A stretch of 37,329 nucleotides of DNA from Blastococcus sp. MG754426 (GTDB lineage Bacteria; Actinomycetota; Actinomycetes; Mycobacteriales; Geodermatophilaceae). Below are positions 1 to 7,556 of this stretch, piece by piece. The stretch spans positions 1 through 37,329 of the forward strand of contig NZ_SSXC01000038.1 in the NCBI RefSeq assembly GCF_021699055.1, in the 5' to 3' direction. Position 1 is the first letter of the stretch, and each line of letters starts with the position of its first letter. The position numbers and the translations under genes are program-made. The notes under the pieces were generated by a model. The model ran no database searches, was not told where the DNA came from, and worked only from the letters and a program-made list of their open reading frames with translations.

Positions 1-266
1 CCTCCGAGGTGCCGGTGCTCGACCGGCCCGAGGAGCACTACGAGCCGCCCGCGCCCCCGCCGCTACCGGTCCCGGCCCCGGCGGTGCTCTACGCGTTGCT
101 CCTGGTGCTCACCGGCATCCTGCTCATCGGCGTCCCGTCGGTGATCGGGCTGTCGGCGGACGCCGGTCTCGTGCTCGGCGTGGCGGTGGTGGCCGGCGGC
201 GCGGCCCTGCTGGTCTCCCGCATGCGCGACCGCTCCGACGACGGCGACGACGGCGCGGTGGTCTGA
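1..266 (+). CDS. C-terminal part of a small membrane protein (5' end outside the window)
   Basis: The open frame enters from the left edge (codons are in frame from base 3) and stops at 264-266, so only the tail is visible. A GTG at 9 is in frame, but nothing marks it as the true start. The visible part has an acidic, proline-rich cytoplasmic-looking stretch, then two hydrophobic segments separated by a short loop, then a short charged tail rich in Asp and Arg. This resembles small actinobacterial two-helix membrane proteins; no function can be assigned. The next gene begins one base after its stop, so the two are probably co-transcribed. Confidence 0.6.
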   Translation, partial: SEVPVLDRPEEHYEPPAPPPLPVPAPAVLYALLLVLTGILLIGVPSVIGLSADAGLVLGVAVVAGGAALLVSRMRDRSDDGDDGAVV

Positions 267-267
267 G

Positions 268-1497
268 GTGGCCACCGTCACCGGGACCGTCACCGTGACC
301 GGCCACCTCGTGGACACCGGCATCCTCGCCCGCATCCTCGACGACGTCCTCGAGTACGGGGGCGACTACCGGATCGAGAGCCTGGACCTCGGGCGGCAGC
401 ACGAGGACGAGTCGACGGCGCTGATCCAGATCACCGCCGACGAGGCCGAGCGGCTCGAGCGGATCCTCATGCGGGTGCAGGTCCACGGCGCCAACGCCGT
501 CGACCCGGGGACGGCGGCGACCCGGCCCGCCCCCGCCGACGGCGTCTTCCCCGACGACTTCTACTCCACCACCAACCTGGAGACCCTCGTCCGGCTGGAC
601 GGCGAGTGGCTGCGGGTGCGCAACCCCGAGATGGACTGCGGCCTGGTGGTGACCAGGGAGGGGGGCGGCACGGTGGTGCGCACCGTCCCGGTGAGCGACG
701 TCCGGGCCGGCGACGCCGTCGTCTGCGGGGCGCACGGGGTGCGGGTCGAGCTCCCCGTGCAGGCGCCGCGCGGCGAGGAGGACGACTTCGGGTTCATGTC
801 GTCGGCGGTGTCCAGCGAGAAGCCGCAGGCGCTGCTGGTCCGCCAGATCGCCGAGCGCATGCGCGAGGTCAAGGCGGCCGGGCAGCGGGTGCTGTGGGTG
901 GGCGGCCCGGCCGTGGTGCACACGGGCGCCGCCCCGGCGATGGTGCGGCTGGTCCGCGCCGGCTTCGTCGACGTCCTCTTCGCCGGCAACGCGCTGGCCA
1001 CGCACGACATCGAGTCGGCGCTGTTCGGCACCTCGCTGGGGGTCGACCTGGCCAAGGGCTCGGGCGTGCCGCACGGCCACGAGCACCACATCCGCGCGAT
1101 CAACACGATCCGGGCGGCCGGCTCGATCCGGGCGGCGGTCGAGGACGGCGTCCTCACCGGCGGGGTCATGCACGCGATGGTGGCGGCCGGCAAGCCGTTC
1201 GTGCTGGTCGGCTCGGTGCGCGACGACGGGCCGCTGCCCGACGTCTTCACCGACGTGATCGAGGGTCAGCGGGCCATGCGCGCCGAGCTGCACGACGTCG
1301 GCTTCGCGATCATGGTGGCGACGATGCTGCACTCCATCGCGACCGGGAACATCCTCCCGGCGTCCGTCCCGCTGGTGTGCGTCGACATCAACCCCGCGAC
1401 GGTGACCAAGCTGGCCGACCGGGGCAGCGCCCAGGCGATGGGCATCGTCACCGACATCGGCCTGTTCCTCGAGCAGCTGGCCCGCGAGCTCTGCTGA
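268..1497 (+). CDS. LOR/SDH-domain enzyme, TIGR00300 type (archaeal-type ornithine cyclodeaminase family)
   Basis: This 409-aa protein starts with GTG one base after the upstream stop. The N-terminal third (about 1-100) resembles the small LOR/SDH N domain, with a TGHLVDTGIL start and regular beta-alpha pattern. The rest looks like the nucleotide-binding part, with a Gly-rich WVGGPAVVHTGAA stretch and a conserved-looking run GNALATHDIE...GVDLAKG...HGHEHHIRAIN. In cyanobacterial ArgZ/AgrE this region is fused behind an amidinotransferase domain; archaeal relatives stand alone and deaminate ornithine to proline using NAD. The protein here is stand-alone like the archaeal ones. Family assignment is by sequence resemblance; ornithine as substrate is inference. 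The gene ends exactly where the convergent ROK kinase gene ends, with no intergenic base. Confidence 0.7.
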   Translation: MATVTGTVTVTGHLVDTGILARILDDVLEYGGDYRIESLDLGRQHEDESTALIQITADEAERLERILMRVQVHGANAVDPGTAATRPAPADGVFPDDFYSTTNLETLVRLDGEWLRVRNPEMDCGLVVTREGGGTVVRTVPVSDVRAGDAVVCGAHGVRVELPVQAPRGEEDDFGFMSSAVSSEKPQALLVRQIAERMREVKAAGQRVLWVGGPAVVHTGAAPAMVRLVRAGFVDVLFAGNALATHDIESALFGTSLGVDLAKGSGVPHGHEHHIRAINTIRAAGSIRAAVEDGVLTGGVMHAMVAAGKPFVLVGSVRDDGPLPDVFTDVIEGQRAMRAELHDVGFAIMVATMLHSIATGNILPASVPLVCVDINPATVTKLADRGSAQAMGIVTDIGLFLEQLARELC

Positions 1498-2487
1498 TCA
1501 GGCGTCGCCCTCGGCGACGGCCCTCCTGACCAGGTCGGCGGCGCCGACGAGGCCGGCCTGGGGGCCGAGCTCGGCGACGACGACGCGCGGGCCGGGCCGG
1601 AACCCGCGGCCCGGCAGGGCGCGCTCGAGCCGCTCCCGGGCCGGGCCCAGCACCATCTCGCCGAGCACGCTGACCCCGCCCCCGATCACCACCACCTCGG
1701 GGTCGAGCACGGCGGCGAGGTCGGCGATCCCCTGCCCCAGCCAGTAGCCGACCTCGGTGACGAGCTCGAGGGCGAGCGGGTCGCCGTCGTGGGCGGCGCG
1801 GGCGACGTGCTCGCCGGTCAGCCGGTCGGGCTCGCAGTCGACGCGCTCCAGCAGCAGCGCCGCGGCGGCCGGTGAGGTGCGGGCCACCTCGCGGGCGGTC
1901 TGGCCCAGCGCCGTGCCGCTGGCGTACTGCTCCCAGCAGCCGCGGTTGCCGCAGGCGCACAACCGCCCGTCGGGGACGACGCGCATGTGCCCCCACTCCC
2001 CCGCGACGCCGTGCGACCCGCGGCGCAGCCGGCCGTCGAGGACGATCCCGCCACCGATGCCGGTGCCCAGGGTGATCATCAGCGCCAGGTCGGCGCCGCG
2101 GGCGGCGCCGTAGCGGTACTCGGCCCAGGCCGCGGCGTCGGCGTCGTTGCCCACCCACAGCGGGCGCTGCAGGCGCGCCACGAGGTCCTTGCGCAGCGTC
2201 GAGTTCCGCCACGCCAGGTGCGGGCTGAACAGCACGGTGTCGCCGGTGCGGTCGAACCACCCGGCGGCGCCGACGCCGACCCCGACGATCTCGCCCCCGT
2301 ACCCGCCGGCGAGCTCGTCGACGACGGCGGCGATCGCGTCCTCGGTGTCGCTCACCGAGGCCCCCGGCGTCGCCCGCCGGGCGGTGGCCAGGAGCTCGCC
2401 GTCGGGGGCCACCAGGCCCCCGGCGACCTTGGTCCCGCCGATGTCGATGCCGAGCGCCGGCAGGGCCGTCACCTCCGGCCCGGTCAC
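1498..2487 (-). CDS. ROK-family sugar kinase, probably glucokinase
   Basis: This 329-aa cytoplasmic kinase most likely phosphorylates glucose with ATP (or polyphosphate) at the entry to glycolysis. It shows the ROK phosphate-binding motif DIGGTK (15-20), a sugar-binding/catalytic NDAD region (about 114-117), GEWGH (163-167) and the ROK zinc motif CxCGxxGC (C177, C179, C184). The frame is open further upstream, but the GTG at 2487 overlaps the TGA of the previous gene as GTGA, which fits translational coupling and places the motif at the usual distance from the N terminus. It is the last gene of a four-gene minus-strand operon. Sugar specificity cannot be read from sequence; another ROK sugar kinase is possible. 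Confidence 0.85.
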   Translation of the reverse strand: MTGPEVTALPALGIDIGGTKVAGGLVAPDGELLATARRATPGASVSDTEDAIAAVVDELAGGYGGEIVGVGVGAAGWFDRTGDTVLFSPHLAWRNSTLRKDLVARLQRPLWVGNDADAAAWAEYRYGAARGADLALMITLGTGIGGGIVLDGRLRRGSHGVAGEWGHMRVVPDGRLCACGNRGCWEQYASGTALGQTAREVARTSPAAAALLLERVDCEPDRLTGEHVARAAHDGDPLALELVTEVGYWLGQGIADLAAVLDPEVVVIGGGVSVLGEMVLGPARERLERALPGRGFRPGPRVVVAELGPQAGLVGAADLVRRAVAEGDA

Positions 2488-2807
2488 GCGATGTCGATCC
2501 GCTGGACGGCCGGGCCGTCGCCGGGCTGCTCCCCGGGACGCGGCCCGGGCGCCTCGCCGGCGCCGTCCTCCGGCTGCTCGGCGAACGACCGCAGGGCGGT
2601 CGCCGCGGCGGTGAGGACGTCGGCCAGGGCGGCGGTCACCTCGGGGCGCTCGCCGCGCACGACGGCCGCCACCTGGCACACCGGGCACCAGCGGCAGTCG
2701 TCCCCGCCGTGCTCGCCCGCACCGGTGGCAGGCAGCTGCCCGGCCCCTGCGCGGACGGCGTCGAACAGGCGGCGGGCCTGCTCGGCCCACTCGGCACCGC
2801 TGGTCAT
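2484..2807 (-). CDS. Small conserved actinobacterial protein with a CxxC motif
   Basis: This 107-aa protein begins at an ATG that overlaps the upstream stop (ATGA) and follows a good AGGAGAGG ribosome site. The N-terminal half is helical and contains CRWCPVCQ, a pair of closely spaced cysteines suited to metal or disulfide chemistry. The C-terminal third is proline-, glycine- and acid-rich and probably disordered. Position matches a small conserved gene next to the ArsA-like and SRPBCC genes in mycobacteria (Rv2183c from memory). Coupled translation on both sides suggests it is made together with its neighbours. Function unknown. Confidence 0.7.
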   Translation of the reverse strand: MTSGAEWAEQARRLFDAVRAGAGQLPATGAGEHGGDDCRWCPVCQVAAVVRGERPEVTAALADVLTAAATALRSFAEQPEDGAGEAPGPRPGEQPGDGPAVQRIDIA

Positions 2808-3952
2808 CTGGTCCTCTCCTCGGCCGCCAGGAGGTCGGCCGGCCACTGCTGCGGATCCGGGCGGAAGCTGATCTCGAGGTGCGCGGCGGCGGCGCCGGGG
2901 TCGAGCAGCCGGCCCCCGGTCACCTGGCACCGGCGCAGCAACGGGTCCAGGCGCACCGAACGACGATCCTCCCCCACGGACACCACGAGGTCATCGCCCC
3001 ACCGGGTCAGCCCGACCTCCGCGCGGTCGGCGAAGGGCAGCGGCACGGCCAGCCGCCACCCGCCCTCCCCGCGCTCGGGGGCCGGTGGCACCGGCCCGCC
3101 GGACGCCGGGAGGTCGAGCCCGTCGAGCAGCGCGCCGGCGCCGGCCAGGTCCGCCGGCGGCGCCGCGAGCTCGGGCAGCTCGTGCACCGGCGCCACGTCG
3201 GCGAGGCCGCTCCGGGCGGCGTCCTGCTCGGCGGCGCGGGCGCGCCACCACTCCCCGGGACCGCCGGCGGGCAGCACCCGGGCGAGCACGGCGGCGATCC
3301 GGAGCCCGTGCAGGCCGAGGACGGTCGCCGCGCGGCGCGCCGGTGGGACGGCGGCCCGCTGCGCCCCCGTGGTCAGCCAGACCGCCGTCGTGGTGGCGTC
3401 GGCGAGCCGGTCCCGGGCGAGCAGCTGCTCGATGCCGGGCAGGACGTCGAGCACGGCGTCCAGGGGTCCCCGGCGGGCGGCACCGGCCGCCACGGAGGCC
3501 GTCCGGACGGCGGCCAGCGCGCGGGCCGTCGGCGGCAGCGCCTGGTCCAACCACCAGCGCAGCGCTCCGGGCAGTGCCGCCAGCGCCAGCCCGTCCGCCA
3601 GCGGCCCGGCGTCCACGACCACCAGGTCGGCGTCGGCCGAGCCGAGCGCCGCCAGGAACGCGAGCTCACCGGCGCCCGGCAGGGGCACCACCGAGGTCGC
3701 CGGCGGCAGGTCCAGGTGCGGCAGCAGCCCGGCCAGGGCATCGGCGTGACCGCCCCACAGCTCCTCGACCGCCCGGCGGCCGTCCACCCGCCGGACGCGC
3801 AGGCCGGGCACCTCGTCGAGGCCGGGCAGGGTGGCCGGCCGGCGGGACAGCAGCACCGTGCTCCGCCCCTCCCGGGCGGCGCGCGCGGCCGCGGCCGCGG
3901 CCACCGTCGACGACCCGGCCCCGCCGGAGCCGGTGACCACGAGCGTGCGCAC
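2804..3952 (-). CDS. ArsA/GET3-like ATPase family protein with a degenerate P-loop
   Basis: This 382-aa protein, GTG start, has the Rossmann-like layout of the ArsA/GET3 family: beta strand plus P-loop at the N terminus, a DLVVVDAGP switch-like segment in the middle, and a C-terminal region (about 300-375) with the all-beta pattern of the ArsA HSP20-like domain (WRLAVPLPFADRAEVGLTR and following). The P-loop (residues 8-16) reads GSGGAGSST, so both the signature lysine and the Walker A lysine of the family motif GKGGxGKST are replaced by serine. ATP hydrolysis is therefore doubtful. The gene lies 3 bp after the SRPBCC gene and overlaps the next one. There is no arsenic gene nearby, so an arsenite-pump role is unlikely. 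Confidence 0.75.
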   Translation of the reverse strand: MRTLVVTGSGGAGSSTVAAAAAARAAREGRSTVLLSRRPATLPGLDEVPGLRVRRVDGRRAVEELWGGHADALAGLLPHLDLPPATSVVPLPGAGELAFLAALGSADADLVVVDAGPLADGLALAALPGALRWWLDQALPPTARALAAVRTASVAAGAARRGPLDAVLDVLPGIEQLLARDRLADATTTAVWLTTGAQRAAVPPARRAATVLGLHGLRIAAVLARVLPAGGPGEWWRARAAEQDAARSGLADVAPVHELPELAAPPADLAGAGALLDGLDLPASGGPVPPAPERGEGGWRLAVPLPFADRAEVGLTRWGDDLVVSVGEDRRSVRLDPLLRRCQVTGGRLLDPGAAAAHLEISFRPDPQQWPADLLAAEERTR

Positions 3953-3955
3953 GGC

Positions 3956-4387
3956 TCAGCCCTCGACGCGCTTCTTGAGCTCCTTGAGCGCGGTGTCGAG
4001 GATGACCTTCTCCGCCTTGCGCTTGATCATGCCCAGCATCGGGATGGAGAGGTCGATGGTGATGGAGTAGGTGACCTCGGTGCGACCGCCGGTCGCGACC
4101 AGGGTGTAGGAGCCCTCCTGCCGCTTCTGCATCTGCCCCTTGACCAGGGACCAGGAGACGCGGCGGTCGTCGTCCCAGGTGTACTCCAGGACGTAGTCGT
4201 CCTTCACCGCGCCGGCGTCGAGGACGAAGTGCACGCGGCGGGCCCGCCCGTCCGCACCGGTCTCGAGCACCTCGACCTTCTTGGCGGCGGCGACCCACTG
4301 GGGGTAGGACGGGAAGTCGGCGATCACCGCCATGACCTCGGCCGCAGGCGCCTCGACGACGATCGACTGGGTGGACTGGTCGGCCAT
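3956..4387 (-). CDS. SRPBCC (START/Bet v1-like) lipid- or polyketide-binding family protein
   Basis: This 143-aa cytoplasmic protein has the helix-grip pattern of SRPBCC proteins: an N-terminal strand (TQSIVVEAPAAEVMAVIADF), a short helix with the FPSYPQWV motif typical of the family, a long antiparallel sheet, and a C-terminal amphipathic helix (KVILDTALKELKKRV). Such proteins bind hydrophobic ligands in a central cavity. The ATG at 4387 was chosen because a TAGCCT box lies 7 nt upstream, a leaderless layout. It heads the operon SRPBCC, ArsA-like, small Cys protein, ROK kinase and is divergent from the acyl-CoA ligase gene, the same order as mycobacterial Rv2185c/Rv2187 (from memory). A link to fatty-acyl metabolism is inference. 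Confidence 0.85.
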   Translation of the reverse strand: MADQSTQSIVVEAPAAEVMAVIADFPSYPQWVAAAKKVEVLETGADGRARRVHFVLDAGAVKDDYVLEYTWDDDRRVSWSLVKGQMQKRQEGSYTLVATGGRTEVTYSITIDLSIPMLGMIKRKAEKVILDTALKELKKRVEG

Positions 4388-4394
4388 GGGCAGC

Positions 4395-4400
4395 AGGCTA
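4395..4400 (-). promoter_or_regulatory. -10 box TAGCCT, leaderless promoter of the SRPBCC operon
   Basis: On the minus strand TAGCCT is followed by 7 nt and then the ATG, so transcription would begin at or next to the start codon. No clear -35 element or ribosome site is present. Confidence 0.6.
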
Positions 4401-4464
4401 GCCGCTCGGGCCACGGCCGGCCCCGGCACCACGGCACTGCGCTACTGCCCGGTAGCCCGAGCCG

Positions 4465-4470
4465 CTAGAT
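4465..4470 (+). promoter_or_regulatory. -10 box TAGATT, candidate promoter of the acyl-CoA ligase gene
   Basis: TAGATT lies in the 156-bp divergent gap. It would give a 5' leader of about 65-70 nt before the GTG at 4544, in keeping with the ribosome site seen there. A clear -35 is not visible. Confidence 0.4.
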
Positions 4471-4543
4471 TGGCCCGGACGTCCCCGCACCGGGGCCCCG
4501 GGCGACGGAGCCCGGCGGGCGGTCGGGGAGGAGAGGACCGGGC

Positions 4544-6337
4544 GTGCGCGAGTTCAGCGTTCCTGCAACCCACGAGGTGGGCCCCGACGAGGCGCTCACC
4601 GACATGCTGGCGGCCAACGTGGCCGGCCACGGTGACGAGGTCGGCCTGCGGCGCCGGGTGGACGGCCGCTGGACCGACGTGACCTGGCGGCAGTTCGGCG
4701 AGGAGGTCCGCGGCGTCGCCAAGGGCCTGATCGCCGCAGGTGTGGCCGCCGGGGACCGCGTCGCGCTGCAGGCGAAGACCCGCTACGAGTGGACCGTCCT
4801 CGACTACGCCATCTGGACCGCCGGCGCCGTCGTGGTGCCGGTCTACGAGACCTCCAGCGCCGACCAGGTGGCCTGGATCCTCTCCGACTCCGGCGCCACC
4901 GCCGCCGTCGTCGAGCGCGACGAGCACGCCGCCGCCATCGAGTCCGTCCGCGACCAGGCCCCCGAGCTCAAGGCCGTCTTCGTCATCGAGGACGGCGCGG
5001 TGGAGCAGCTGACCGCCACGGGGGCGGAGGTGCCCGACAGCGAGCTGGACGCGCGTCGCGCCACGCTGCGCGCCGACAGCCTCGCCACGCTGATCTACAC
5101 CAGCGGCACGACCGGCCGGCCCAAGGGCTGCGAGCTGACGCACGGCAACTTCCTGTTCGAGATCGGCAACGGCATCACGCTGCTGGACCGGTTCATGAAC
5201 GTGCAGGGCTCGCTGCTGCTGTTCATCCCGCTGGCCCACGTGCTGGCCCGGGTCCTGCAGGTCGGCGCCGTCAAGAACCGCACGGTCATCGGCCACACGC
5301 CGGACGTGAAGAACCTCGTCGAGGACCTCGGCGAGTTCAAGCCGACGTTCGTCCTCGCCGTCCCGCGGGTCTTCGAGAAGGTGTTCAACTCGGCCAAGGC
5401 GAAGGCCGAGGGCGACGGCAAGGGCAAGATCTTCGACAAGGCCGCCCAGGTGGCGATCGACTGGTCGCGCGCCCAGGACACCGGCGGCCCCGGGCTGGGG
5501 CTCCGCCTGCAGCACGCGCTGTTCGACAAGCTCGTCTACGGCAAGCTGCGCGCCGCCCTCGGTGGACGCTGCCTGGGTGCCATCTCCGGCGGCGCGCCCC
5601 TCGGTGAGCGGCTGGGTCACTTCTTCCGCGGCATCGGGGTCACCGTCTTCGAGGGCTACGGCCTCACCGAGACCACCGCCGCCGCCTCGGTCAACCACGA
5701 CGACGCGATCCGCATCGGCACCGTCGGCCGCCCGCTGCCGGGGGTGACGTTCCGGATCGCCGAGGACGGCGAGGTGCTCATCAAGGGCGGCATCGTCATG
5801 CGCGGCTACTGGAACAACCCGACCGCCACGGAGGAGGCGATCGACGCCGAGGGCTTCTTCCGCTCGGGCGACCTCGGCGAGCTCGACGCGGACGGCTTCC
5901 TGCGGATCACCGGCCGCAAGAAGGAGATCCTGGTGACCGCGGGCGGCAAGAACGTCGCCCCCGCGGTGCTCGAGGACCGGCTCCGCGCGCACCGGCTGGT
6001 CAGCCAGTGCATCGTCGTCGGTGACCAGCGGCCCTACATCGCCGCGCTGGTCACCCTCGACGAGGAGGCCCTCCCGCTCTGGCTGGAGTCCAAGGGCAAG
6101 GACACCGGGCTCACCGCCGCGCAGCTGCGCGAGGACCCCGACGTGCTCGCCGAGCTCGGCGCCGCGGTCGAGGACGCGAACAAGGCCGTGTCGCAGGCCG
6201 AGGCGATCAAGAAGTTCACGGTGCTGGCGACCGACTTCACCGAGGACAACGGGATGCTGACGCCGAGCCTCAAGCTCAAGCGGAACGTGGTCATGAAGGA
6301 GTTCGGCTCCGACGTCGAGGCCCTCTACTCCCGCTGA
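4544..6337 (+). CDS. fadD15: Long-chain fatty acid--CoA ligase, FadD15 type
   Basis: This 597-aa AMP-forming ligase activates fatty acids to acyl-CoA through an acyl-adenylate. It carries the adenylation core YTSGTTGRPKG (185-195), the YGLTETT motif (from 372), and the hinge and C-terminal catalytic part GDLGELDADGFLRITGRKKEILVTAGG. The length and the insert with an FMN-VQGS-LLFIPLAHV run fit the long-chain branch. The GTG at 4544 follows a GGGAGGAGAGG ribosome site. It is a single-gene unit divergent from the SRPBCC operon and convergent with the mannosyltransferase gene; the same arrangement occurs around M. tuberculosis fadD15 (Rv2187), from memory. Chain-length preference is not determinable. 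Confidence 0.93.
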   Translation: MREFSVPATHEVGPDEALTDMLAANVAGHGDEVGLRRRVDGRWTDVTWRQFGEEVRGVAKGLIAAGVAAGDRVALQAKTRYEWTVLDYAIWTAGAVVVPVYETSSADQVAWILSDSGATAAVVERDEHAAAIESVRDQAPELKAVFVIEDGAVEQLTATGAEVPDSELDARRATLRADSLATLIYTSGTTGRPKGCELTHGNFLFEIGNGITLLDRFMNVQGSLLLFIPLAHVLARVLQVGAVKNRTVIGHTPDVKNLVEDLGEFKPTFVLAVPRVFEKVFNSAKAKAEGDGKGKIFDKAAQVAIDWSRAQDTGGPGLGLRLQHALFDKLVYGKLRAALGGRCLGAISGGAPLGERLGHFFRGIGVTVFEGYGLTETTAAASVNHDDAIRIGTVGRPLPGVTFRIAEDGEVLIKGGIVMRGYWNNPTATEEAIDAEGFFRSGDLGELDADGFLRITGRKKEILVTAGGKNVAPAVLEDRLRAHRLVSQCIVVGDQRPYIAALVTLDEEALPLWLESKGKDTGLTAAQLREDPDVLAELGAAVEDANKAVSQAEAIKKFTVLATDFTEDNGMLTPSLKLKRNVVMKEFGSDVEALYSR

Positions 6338-6402
6338 CGGAGGACCCCCTCGCTCCCACGGCTCGCACGCTCGCCGCGGGCCCCTGCGAGGGGGCCGGCA
6401 CC

Positions 6403-6433
6403 GAGGCCCGCCCTGCGCCGCAGGGCGGGCCTC
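6403..6433. terminator. Bidirectional hairpin between fadD15 and pimB'
   Basis: A perfect inverted repeat with 14-bp GC-rich arms and a 3-nt loop (6403-6416 with 6420-6433). It includes the last bases of the convergent gene's stop codon at 6432-6434. There is no U-tract, as is common in high-GC actinobacteria. A weaker 9-bp inverted repeat (6345-6353 with 6386-6394) lies just before it. Confidence 0.75.
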
Positions 6434-7556
6434 AGTGCGTCGTGAGGAGCTCGTCGAACGTCGCCGCGATCGACGTCCACGACCAGCGCTGCTCGACCCA
6501 GGCACGCCCGGCCGCACCCATGGCCCGGGCGCGCACGGGGTCGTCGAGCAGGCGGTCGATCGCGGCCGCGACCGCGGCCGGCGAGCGCGGGTCCACCACG
6601 TGCCCGGTGACGCCGTCCCGCACCGCCTCGGGGGCGCCGCCGGAGGTGCCGGCCACGACCGGCCGGCCGCAGGCGGCGGCCTCGAGGAAGACCATGCCGA
6701 GCCCCTCGACGTCCAGCCCGCCACGGCGGGTGCGGCACGGCATGGCGAACACGTCGCCGGCGGCGTAGTGGGCGGGCAGCTCCGCGTGGTCCACCGGCCC
6801 GGTGAGGACGACGGAGCCCGTCAGCCCCCGGGCGGCGACGGCGCGGCGCAGCTTGGCCTCGTCCGGCCCGCCGCCGACCAGCAGCAGCCGCGCGGACGGG
6901 TGGCGGGCGAGCACCTGCGGCCACCCCGCGACCAGCACGTCCTGCCCCTTGCGGGCGACCAGCCGGGACACGCAGACCACGACCGGCGCGCCGCCCAGCC
7001 CGTGCCGCTCGCGCACCGCCGTCCCGTCGACGTGCGGGGTGAAGCGGTCGACGTCGACCCCGGGGGAGAGCTGGGCCAGCCGGGTGCGCCCGCCGAGCGG
7101 CGGCTCGAGGAGGCTGCGCGTGTACTCGCTGATGTAGGTCAGGACGTCCAGGCCGGAGGCGATGCGCTGCATCACCTGGCGGCTCCCCGGCAGGGCCACC
7201 CAACCGGTCTCGTGGCCGTGCGTGGCGCCGACCAGGTGCCGCACCCCGGCCGCGCGCAGCGCGGGGGCGAGCAGGCCCAGGGGGGCCGCCGCACCGAAGA
7301 AGGCGGTGTCGCAGCCGTACCGCCCCGCGAGCTCCACGGCCGCGCGCGCCGTGGCGCGGGTCGGGAGGAGCATGCCGGTCGGCCGGCGGACCACCGGGTA
7401 CGGCAGGGCGGCGTCGTGCTCGGCCGATCCCGGGGAGTCCGATGCCAGCACGACCAGGGAGTCCGGGGGCCGCCGGTCCAGCAGCGCGGCGACGAAGGTC
7501 TGGATGCCGCCCTGCCGCGGTGGGAAGTCGTTGGTCACGACGAGGGTGCGTGTCAC
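6432..7556 (-). CDS. pimB: GT4 glycosyltransferase, PimB'-type phosphatidylinositol monomannoside mannosyltransferase
   Basis: This 374-aa GT-B enzyme probably transfers mannose from GDP-mannose to the inositol 6-position of PIM1 at the inner face of the membrane, an early step of phosphatidylinositol mannoside synthesis. Visible features are the N-terminal NDFPPRQGGIQTF acceptor loop (10-21), a central CVSRLVARKGQDVL nucleotide-binding start, and the GT4 E-x7-E motif EGLGMVFLEAAACG. Position beside fadD15 matches pimB (Rv2188c) of mycobacteria, from memory. The GTG start overlaps the M48 peptidase stop as GTGA, so the two are co-translated. Another GT4 mannosyltransferase is possible, but the context favours PimB'. 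Confidence 0.85.
   Translation of the reverse strand: MTRTLVVTNDFPPRQGGIQTFVAALLDRRPPDSLVVLASDSPGSAEHDAALPYPVVRRPTGMLLPTRATARAAVELAGRYGCDTAFFGAAAPLGLLAPALRAAGVRHLVGATHGHETGWVALPGSRQVMQRIASGLDVLTYISEYTRSLLEPPLGGRTRLAQLSPGVDVDRFTPHVDGTAVRERHGLGGAPVVVCVSRLVARKGQDVLVAGWPQVLARHPSARLLLVGGGPDEAKLRRAVAARGLTGSVVLTGPVDHAELPAHYAAGDVFAMPCRTRRGGLDVEGLGMVFLEAAACGRPVVAGTSGGAPEAVRDGVTGHVVDPRSPAAVAAAIDRLLDDPVRARAMGAAGRAWVEQRWSWTSIAATFDELLTTH

Noticed and set aside
2488-2790. N-terminal extension of the ROK kinase (open frame continues upstream)
   Set aside because: The extra residues are Arg/Gly/Pro-rich and overlap the small Cys protein gene; the GTGA-coupled start at 2487 puts the DIGGTK motif at the usual position.
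3001-3952. Arsenic resistance gene from the ArsA resemblance
   Set aside because: There is no arsB, arsC or arsR near, the P-loop is degenerate, and the operon partners point elsewhere.
4442-6724. A 760-codon minus-strand open frame opposite fadD15
   Set aside because: The plus-strand ligase has all adenylation motifs. The minus frame runs across the terminator and into pimB', with no recognisable domain.
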